Shown: one piece after another, positions 34,184 to 41,100 of the stretch | Layout of the letters: each line of letters starts with the position of its first letter | Numbering within the stretch: position 1 is the stretch's first letter | DNA from: a virus | Strand: one strand, 5' to 3' | DNA: 53,224 nt | IMG/VR virus record: IMGVR_UViG_3300044533_001533 | Span: 1 to 53,224 of that record | Position numbers and translations under genes: made by a program | The notes under the pieces: model-generated | The model's input: the letters and a program-made list of their open reading frames with translations, nothing else | Told to the model about the DNA's origin: nothing | Database searches by the model: none

Positions 34184-35144
34184 TTTTTTCAAACAATCTA
34201 TTCCACTCTTTAGACCTTAAATCCCAAGAGTAATTTTCATTATAAAAATCTGATTGTTTTTGTAATTTACTTTGTGTTTCTATAGACCAATAATTGTCAA
34301 TCTCTTCATTTAGTGTTTTTGCATATGCTGGAATAAATGTTTCTGGTACCGCTTGCATTGGCATAAGCCTTGCATATTCTGATCCAGTTTCATATAATGC
34401 ACCAAGATTAGTTGTAACCATACGACATCCCGCAGCACCAGCCTCAACCATAGCCAAACAACATGTTTCTTCAAACGTACTTGGGTATGCAAATATATGA
34501 GATTCTTGTAAGGCTTTTTTAATTACATCATTTGTAGCGTATCCCATATAATTAACGTTTTTCATATTACGGGCTATTTCAAAATGTTCTTCGTATACCC
34601 CGTTTGTATGAGCCTCATATCCAGTTCCATACATCTTTGCTGATGAATAAATATCAAGTTCAACATCATCTCTATTTAGCATTTCAAATGCTGGCAAAAG
34701 CATGTCTAATCCACGAAATGGGGCAGAAGTATAAATTAACTTTATCTTGCCATCTTTTGTCTTAGGTTTAAACTCTATTGGGTCAATAGCATTTTTAATT
34801 ACATATGCATTTTCAAGAGGGATTTTAAATATCCAGCGATACTTTTCATGTTGCCAGTGAGAAATATATACAAATGAATTTATGGCATTCATAAATAAGG
34901 GATCTGTATATCCTGATCTTAACGATTCATCACTATGAGCCAAATGCTGCCATAGCAAATTCTTTTTTGTATATTTTACATTTTTAAAATATGGATTAGA
35001 TAGCAAAAGGTTAATATCTTTATGCTGTGCTATATTAGTATATTTATATAGTCCAGATTTTAATATTTCTGTACCGCCCATTGGGGGCAAAGATTCTTCT
35101 ACCACCCCAATATCGTTTTGTGGAACCTGCTGCAACCAATCCAT
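34170..35144 (-). CDS. GT4-like (GT-B fold) glycosyltransferase
   Basis: The frame opens at 35177, but ATG 35142-35144 has TTAGGAGATAGC just before it and leaves an 8 bp gap after the upstream stop, so it is preferred (324 residues). A C-terminal GT-B domain is clear: IKLIYTSAPFRGLDMLLPAF at the domain start and FAYPSTFEETCCLAMVEAG, holding the E-x7-E motif typical of retaining GT4 enzymes. The N-terminal domain has a GGTE acceptor-side motif. It should transfer a sugar from a nucleotide donor to an unknown acceptor. It is the last gene of the sugar/sulfate cassette. Confidence 0.85.
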   Translation of the reverse strand: MDWLQQVPQNDIGVVEESLPPMGGTEILKSGLYKYTNIAQHKDINLLLSNPYFKNVKYTKKNLLWQHLAHSDESLRSGYTDPLFMNAINSFVYISHWQHEKYRWIFKIPLENAYVIKNAIDPIEFKPKTKDGKIKLIYTSAPFRGLDMLLPAFEMLNRDDVELDIYSSAKMYGTGYEAHTNGVYEEHFEIARNMKNVNYMGYATNDVIKKALQESHIFAYPSTFEETCCLAMVEAGAAGCRMVTTNLGALYETGSEYARLMPMQAVPETFIPAYAKTLNEEIDNYWSIETQSKLQKQSDFYNENYSWDLRSKEWNRLFEKISST

Positions 35145-35152
35145 GCTATCTC

Positions 35153-35875
35153 CTAATTGTAAGTTTTTTTCTGCCAAAACTGTTGTTTATATGAACGAAC
35201 TATTTTTGATTTTAATAAGAAACCATTTTTACGATTTTCTTCTTCATCAAATTCTACAACATCGCTTTTCCAGTCTTCTCTCTTAAATGGAATAACCTGA
35301 CAGATAGGAGTTCCCTTTTCAAGAATAAAAACATTTTTGTCAATTATGGAATCCAATAGTTGAAATGGAAACTCAACACCAAGTTTATACATATCAGTAT
35401 CCACAACACCAGAAAATGTTCTAAATGGAAGATCGTGCCTGTTTGTTGGGTGCGTAAACAGACAACTATAGCCTTTTGGAGTAATAACTCTCCATCCTGG
35501 TCTCCACTTAAGAAGACTTGAAGAGCCACCAAATGGTCCTGGTAATCCTGGTGCTTGATCTGGTCCGTGTTGTCCTATAAGATTAATATTTGTTGCCCAA
35601 CGAACATTAATCATTCCTTTATCATTTTTTCTAAACTCCATATCAAATGGTAATTCAAACATGTAGCCTGTACTTAAAGCGTCAAGAAAAGGAGAGCATC
35701 CCTTTAATGTTAAGTTACTAACTGCAACCCCATCTTTTGATAAACCGTCTAATTTTTCTTCATCCATTCTTGTTGGCATATCTTTATACCATTGTGGAAG
35801 AGACTGAACTGCTGGCTTTGGACTTTCAAACAAAAGTTCTGTTTCTTTATCAAATGCTTCAAATTGTAATTTCAT
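35153..35875 (-). CDS. Unknown phage protein in the glycosyltransferase cassette
   Basis: This 240-residue protein is of a type I recall from cyanophage and marine phage genomes without known function. Marks are LPQWYKDMP near residue 27, KGCSPFLDALSTGY near 58, the block GYSCLFTHPTNRHDLPFRTF, a SGVVDTD turn and ILEKGTPICQVIPFKRE near 190. It has a predicted beta-barrel/cupin-like character. The spacing of LF-x-x-P-x-N, a following aromatic/acid turn, F-x-F and a terminal P-[IF]-x-x-V-[IM]-P block resembles the DUF6065-like gene at 51708-52424. The start overlaps the upstream stop as TAATG. Its presence among glycosyltransferases suggests surface modification. Confidence 0.7.
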   Translation of the reverse strand: MKLQFEAFDKETELLFESPKPAVQSLPQWYKDMPTRMDEEKLDGLSKDGVAVSNLTLKGCSPFLDALSTGYMFELPFDMEFRKNDKGMINVRWATNINLIGQHGPDQAPGLPGPFGGSSSLLKWRPGWRVITPKGYSCLFTHPTNRHDLPFRTFSGVVDTDMYKLGVEFPFQLLDSIIDKNVFILEKGTPICQVIPFKREDWKSDVVEFDEEENRKNGFLLKSKIVRSYKQQFWQKKTYN

Positions 35876-36579
35876 TATTTATTTTCCTGTGGATAATTTT
35901 TTTGTAAAACATCCATCCAATGAAGTTTAAATGTTTTTTGATGAGTTACTCTAACTTTGGGATCCGCCCAAATTTCAAAACCAGAATTAATGGCTTTTGT
36001 GCACCAAGAAAGATCTTCACCAATAAGTATAAACTCAGGATTTGTGTCTTTGTTTTCATCTGTATTGGGTATTGCTACTGGGCCAAACCAAGGTCTTGGC
36101 ATTTTTTCAAATACTCCTTGTTTAACGGCTAGGAACCCAAATCCAGCCCCAGCAACTTTGAATGGCTCATTCTTATCAAGGAGCATTTGTTCTGGCATCA
36201 TTCCGCCTCTAGGCTGATTATAAATAGGAACGTGGCGATCTTCCATTAAATAGCATCCAGAAATAATATCTTTTTCAGAATTATATAATGCAAAAAAGTC
36301 TGATGGCTCCCACTCAATATCTGAATCAATCCAAATAATTTTGTCGTAAGTCCATTCACCACTACATGGCTCTGTCATATTTATATTATTTGTATCCCAG
36401 CCACCAATTGTACACTCACGGGCCATTGCAACTAAAGATCCACCTTGATTTAAAAAGTTCCAAGATAAGCCTTCTTCATTTAGTATGTATGTTGTTTTAA
36501 GAATACTTCTCATATATCCAGGAGTAAATCCATTTCCTGGAGTAGCGATTACTACATTAAAATGTGGCTTATTTGCCAT
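35875..36579 (-). CDS. GT-A-type glycosyltransferase, paralogue 1
   Basis: This 234-residue protein has a GT-A fold: a strand and loop NVVIATPGNGFTPGYMRSIL, helix with ECTIGGWDTNN, then YDKIIWIDSDIEW with the DxD motif at Asp85/Asp87 that binds a metal and nucleotide sugar. VAGAGFGFLAVKQGVFEKMP and the C-terminal GEDLSWCTKAINSGF block are shared with its upstream paralogue. It overlaps that gene by 11 bp, with an AAGGTTAG ribosome-binding site. It probably glycosylates phage or host surface molecules; donor and acceptor are unknown. Confidence 0.85.
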   Translation of the reverse strand: MANKPHFNVVIATPGNGFTPGYMRSILKTTYILNEEGLSWNFLNQGGSLVAMARECTIGGWDTNNINMTEPCSGEWTYDKIIWIDSDIEWEPSDFFALYNSEKDIISGCYLMEDRHVPIYNQPRGGMMPEQMLLDKNEPFKVAGAGFGFLAVKQGVFEKMPRPWFGPVAIPNTDENKDTNPEFILIGEDLSWCTKAINSGFEIWADPKVRVTHQKTFKLHWMDVLQKNYPQENK

Positions 36580-37240
36580 AGTTATCTAACCTTACCTTTA
36601 CTTTTTTATAATGCGACAAACTTACTGTAGGATCTAAGTATATCTTAAATCCTGCTTTCTGTGCTTTTTTGCACCAAGAAAAATCTTCTCCGTAAGGAAT
36701 AAAAATTTCTTTTTCCCCATCTTCTGAAGTCATTTTTTCAAATACTGACTCAAACCATGGTCTTTTTATATTTTCAAATACGCCTTGTTTCATTGCTATA
36801 AAACCAAATCCTGCAGCAAAAATTTCTTCTTCCTTATTGCTTTTTAAAATTTTATCAATTTCTGTTGCTGCATCTTCTACTGCTACAGAAAACATTGGTA
36901 CCATTTTTTCATTAAAATATAAACCAGAAACAATATCTTTATCAGATTCATATATTTTCATAAAGTCTGTTATTTCCCATCCAATATCAGAATCAATCCA
37001 AAAAATTTTATCATATGTTACTTGTCCACGAACTGGGCTATTATTAAAAGGATCGAGATATTGATCCCCCATTGCTGTTGCTTCTCTAGCGGTACTAACC
37101 ATAGATGAATATTCATTTAAGAACATATATGAAATACCTACTTGATTTAGATATGAAATAGTTTGTATTAGACTTTTTACATATTCTGCTTCCATATTTC
37201 TACCAGGAGTAGCGATAAGAATATTTACATGTGGATTCAT
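36569..37240 (-). CDS. GT-A-type glycosyltransferase, paralogue 2
   Basis: The start is ATG 37238-37240, which overlaps the sulfotransferase stop as TAATG and follows TTTTGGAG; the longer frame from 37252 lies inside the sulfotransferase. The 223-residue protein is a tandem paralogue of the next gene: NILIATPGRNMEAEYVKSLI, YDKIFWIDSDIGWE with Asp83/Asp85 (DxD), AAGFGFIAMKQGVFENI and GEDFSWCKKAQKAGF. The two differ enough that a different acceptor or sugar is plausible. It is in the cassette 34170-38055, read from one promoter. Confidence 0.83.
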   Translation of the reverse strand: MNPHVNILIATPGRNMEAEYVKSLIQTISYLNQVGISYMFLNEYSSMVSTAREATAMGDQYLDPFNNSPVRGQVTYDKIFWIDSDIGWEITDFMKIYESDKDIVSGLYFNEKMVPMFSVAVEDAATEIDKILKSNKEEEIFAAGFGFIAMKQGVFENIKRPWFESVFEKMTSEDGEKEIFIPYGEDFSWCKKAQKAGFKIYLDPTVSLSHYKKVKVRLDNYGK

Positions 37241-38055
37241 TAGTTTCTCCAAAATTCTTGACCAGAATATTTATTTATTACATATTCAGATAATAGTTCT
37301 TGTTTATTTATATTTCGACGGGATATAGAAGATCTTACATCATGTTGTCCTATAAGTCCATAGACATTATCATCTTCTTTAATGTTGTTTGCTATATTTG
37401 AATAATCATGGGTAAATCTTTCAATACCGTAAAAATCATAAATCTTGTTAATTTCTTCTTCTGGATTTGCTATTAAATCATCGTATTCTACAAAATGGAA
37501 ATACTTTCTGTTGTCTGGATGCATTGCAAATGCTATACCATATAAGCAGTTATCAATAATGCCTTTTGGTCTCATTAAACTATCACACCTAATATCATCT
37601 GCTGGACGGTAAAAATTAAATTCCTGTCTTGTCTGTATTTCAGAATCAATAAAATTATTTTTATTTGGATTTTTCTTAACTAGACTTATAAATGATGCAA
37701 GGATATCTGTTATTCCTCTTATTGGTAGTATTATTTTTGGTTCATATCCAAGATTTCTTTGCAATACCCCGAAATGTTCAGGCATTGACCATTCTCTTGA
37801 TTTATCAATAATGATAGGTTTATTTGTATCAGAGTAGTATCCTTCTAATACCCCCATAATTGTATTTGGCATTACTACAGGTTTGGGATATGCAGAGTAT
37901 TGTTCTGATGCCAAAATACTACGTTCTAAATTAAATATCATTCCACACATAGGTGAATTTGCTGATGAATAAATATCAGGATTTTGATTTAATATAGATG
38001 ATATTAGAGTACTACCAGATCTTGGAAGACCTGCCATAAAATAAAAATTTTTCAT
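37240..38055 (-). CDS. Sulfotransferase (PAPS-dependent)
   Basis: This 271-residue protein has the 5'-phosphosulfate-binding loop near the N-terminus (FYFMAGLPRSGSTLISSIL, residues 4-22) and a later strand-helix ILPIRGITDILASFISLV that corresponds to the 3'-phosphate-binding motif. The layout fits the sulfotransferase family that moves sulfate from PAPS to sugars or proteins. It is the first gene of a cassette with three glycosyltransferases, so a sulfated glycan is a reasonable product (inference). No signal peptide or membrane segment is seen, so it acts in the host cytoplasm. It has its own TGCTATAAT promoter and a GGGGGT ribosome-binding site. Confidence 0.85.
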   Translation of the reverse strand: MKNFYFMAGLPRSGSTLISSILNQNPDIYSSANSPMCGMIFNLERSILASEQYSAYPKPVVMPNTIMGVLEGYYSDTNKPIIIDKSREWSMPEHFGVLQRNLGYEPKIILPIRGITDILASFISLVKKNPNKNNFIDSEIQTRQEFNFYRPADDIRCDSLMRPKGIIDNCLYGIAFAMHPDNRKYFHFVEYDDLIANPEEEINKIYDFYGIERFTHDYSNIANNIKEDDNVYGLIGQHDVRSSISRRNINKQELLSEYVINKYSGQEFWRN

Positions 38056-38066
38056 ATTACCCCCGT

Positions 38067-38092
38067 AATATCTATTATAGCAGAGAGATATT
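38067..38092 (-). promoter_or_regulatory. Promoter box with flanking inverted repeat, sulfotransferase cassette
   Basis: The extended -10 TGCTATAAT is at 38074-38082. It lies inside a 7 bp inverted repeat, AATATCT (38086-38092) and AGATATT (38067-38073), separated by 12 nt. The arrangement could be an operator for a dimeric regulator, or chance in AT-rich DNA. The leader of about 11 nt ends with GGGGGTAAT before ATG 38055. Confidence 0.45.
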
Positions 38093-38102
38093 TTTTTTCA
38101 AA

Positions 38103-41100
38103 TTATGCAAGTTCAATATCAGTTAAATTATAATTAGATATTGGTAATGTCAATGCTTGAGTAGTCCATGTAGCACCATCAGTTGATACATATATGCCTA
38201 GGTTTTCATTTACTGTTGAGGTATTTATGTCTCCTGATCCTGAAATTGCTGTCCATAGGTTGTTGCCATAGGCTACTGAAAATATATCATTTACAAAGTT
38301 TAAGGTTTTGGTAGTCCAGGTTACTCCATCGGTTGAAGTTCTTAGGGCTCCAAAATTGCCACCTGCTACCCAAATACTGTTTCCGTAGGCTATTGATCGT
38401 ATAGTTCCACTTCCAAAGTTTGAAGTTTGTGTGGTCCAGGTTGTGCCATCTGTTGAGGTACGGAGTGTGCCTGAAATTCCACCTGCTATCCAGAGGTTAT
38501 TTCCGTAGGCTACTGATATTATACGTGTAGTTCCAAAGTTAGAGGTGCGTGTAGTCCAGGTTATGGCATCGGTTGAGGTGCGCAATTGGCCTCCATCCCC
38601 ACCTGCTATCCAAAGGCTGTTGCCGTAGGCTGCTGACCATATAGTGGTATTTCCAAAGTTAGAGGTTTGGGTAGTCCAGGTAGTGCCGTCTGTTGAGGTA
38701 CGGAGTTGTCCTGTATAGCCAGTTGCTACCCAAAGGCTGTTGCCGTAGGCTACTCTTTGTATTTGTGTATTTCCAAAGTTAGAGGTGCGTGTGGTCCAGG
38801 TTGTTCCATCCGTTGAGGTACGTAACTGGCCTGTATTTCCACCTGCTATCCAAAGATTGTTTCCGTAGTCTACTGAGTTTATCTGTGTATTACCAAAGTT
38901 AGAGGTGCGTGTGGTCCAGGTTGTTCCGTTTGTTGATGTACGGACTTGTCCTGAACCACCACCTGCTACCCACAGGTTATTGCCGTAGGCTACTGATGTT
39001 ATAAAAGTATTGCCAAAGTTGGAGGTTTGTGTTACCCATCTATTTGGTGTTTTTCCATCTACATATATTGAATAAGTGTTATTATAAGAATTTACTTTTT
39101 CTACCCAACCCAAAACTCCTGTTCTAGTTGAGGCATATGTAGAATTTGATGTATTAAATGTATAAAATATTCCTTGATCTGATGCTAATATATCTGTGTT
39201 TATTGATGTAATAATTGGTGATATTGATGGGGTGTAGGAAATTCGTAGTTGTCCTGCCTCACCACCTATTGCCCATAGGTTGTTGCCGTAGGCTACTGAG
39301 TTTATAACGGTACTTCCAAAGTTAGAGGTTTGGGTAGTCCAGGTTATGGCATCTATTGAGGTACGTAACTGGCCTGCATCTCCAACTATTGCCCAAAGGT
39401 TGTTAGCGTAGGCTACTGAGTTTATAGTTGTAGCACCAAAGTTAGAGGTGCGGGTGGTCCAAGTTATTGCATCAGTTGAGGTGCGGAGATTGCCTGCCTC
39501 ACCACCTGCTACCCAGAGGTTGTTGCCGTAGATTATTTTGTTTATAAGTGAAGCACCAAAGTTTGAGGTTTGGGTGGTCCACGTTATAGCGTCTGTTGAG
39601 GTGCGGAGTTGTCCTGAATATCCACCTGCTATCCAAAGGCTATTACTATAGACTGCTGTGCGTATACCTGAAGTTCCAAAGTTTGAGGTTTGGGTGGTCC
39701 ATGTTATTGTATCTGTTGAGGTACGGAGTTGTCCTGAACCACCAACTGCTACCCAGAGGTTATTTCCGTAGGCTATTTCGTTTATAAGTGAAGCACCAAA
39801 GTTTGAGGTTCTGGTAGTCCATGTTATTGCATCTGTTGAGGTGCGTAGTTGGCCATTAGCCCCTCCTATTACCCAAAGGTTGTTGTTATGGGCTAATGCA
39901 AATATACTGTCAACAGCAGAAAAGTTAGAGGTTTGGGTAGTCCATGTTATTGCATCTGTTGAGGTGCGTAGTGTGCTAAAGATTCCACTTGCTACCCACA
40001 GGTTATTGCCGTAGGCTATGTCTCTTATAGCAAGGTTTCCAGAAATATTTGAAGTTTGAGTAGTCCATTGCAAATTTTGAATGGTATATGAAATTAAATT
40101 ATTACTAGTAACAAAATTATTATCTGCTATTAATCCAAATGCTGTATTTCCAAATGCAGATATTGACTTTATATTGTTGAATAATGGTGTTACGGTTGAG
40201 GTGCGGACTTGGCCTGCACTACCGCCTGCTACCCAAAGGCTGTTGCCGTAGGCTACTGATTGTATACGTGTATTTCCAAAGTTAGAGGTTTGGGTATCCC
40301 AGGTTGTGCCATCTGTTGAGGTACGGAGTGTGCCTGTGTAGCCAACTGCTATCCATAGGCTGTTGGCGTAGGCTATTGACTCTATGCGTGTAGTTCCAAA
40401 GTTGGAGGTGCGTGTGGCCCAGGTTATGGCATCTGTTGAGGTACGAATTCGGCCATATACTCCACCTGCTACCCAAAGGTTGTTGCCATAGGCTACTGAG
40501 AATATAGTTGTTCCAAAGTTGGAGGTGCGGGTGGCCCAGGTTATGGCATCTGTTGAGGTACGTATTTGGCTTCCAGTACCACCTGCTACCCACAGGTTAT
40601 TGCCGTAGGCTATTGCATATATATTTGAGGTTCCAAAGTTGGAGGTTTGGGTGGTCCAAGTTGTGCCATCGGTTGAGGTGCGGATTTGTCCTGTATAGCC
40701 GCCTGCTACCCAAAGGCTGTTGCCGTAGGCTATTGATTGTATCTCTGTATTACCAAAGTTAGAGGTGCGGGTGGTCCAGGTTATGGCATCTGTTGAGGTG
40801 CGGAGTTGTCCTGTATTACCACCTGCTATCCATAGGCTGTTGGCGTAGGCTACTGATTGTATAAAAGAGGTTCCAAAGTTTGAGGTACGAGTGGTCCAGG
40901 TTATGGCATCTGTTGAGGTACGGAGTGTGCCTGAACTACCACCTACTACCCACAGGTTATTGCCGTAGGCTACTGATGTTATAAAAAAGTTTCCAAAGTT
41001 AGAGGTGCGGGTGGTCCAAAAAATTCCTGCCTGATACAAACTTCTATATTGATTATATTGATCTGTATTTCTATCAGAATATAAAAGAGATCCATTTATA

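Noticed and set aside
38067-38092. Terminator hairpin after the repeat adhesin
   Set aside because: The 7 bp AT-rich stem has a 12 nt loop and no T run on the minus strand; it surrounds a -10 box and is better read as a possible operator.
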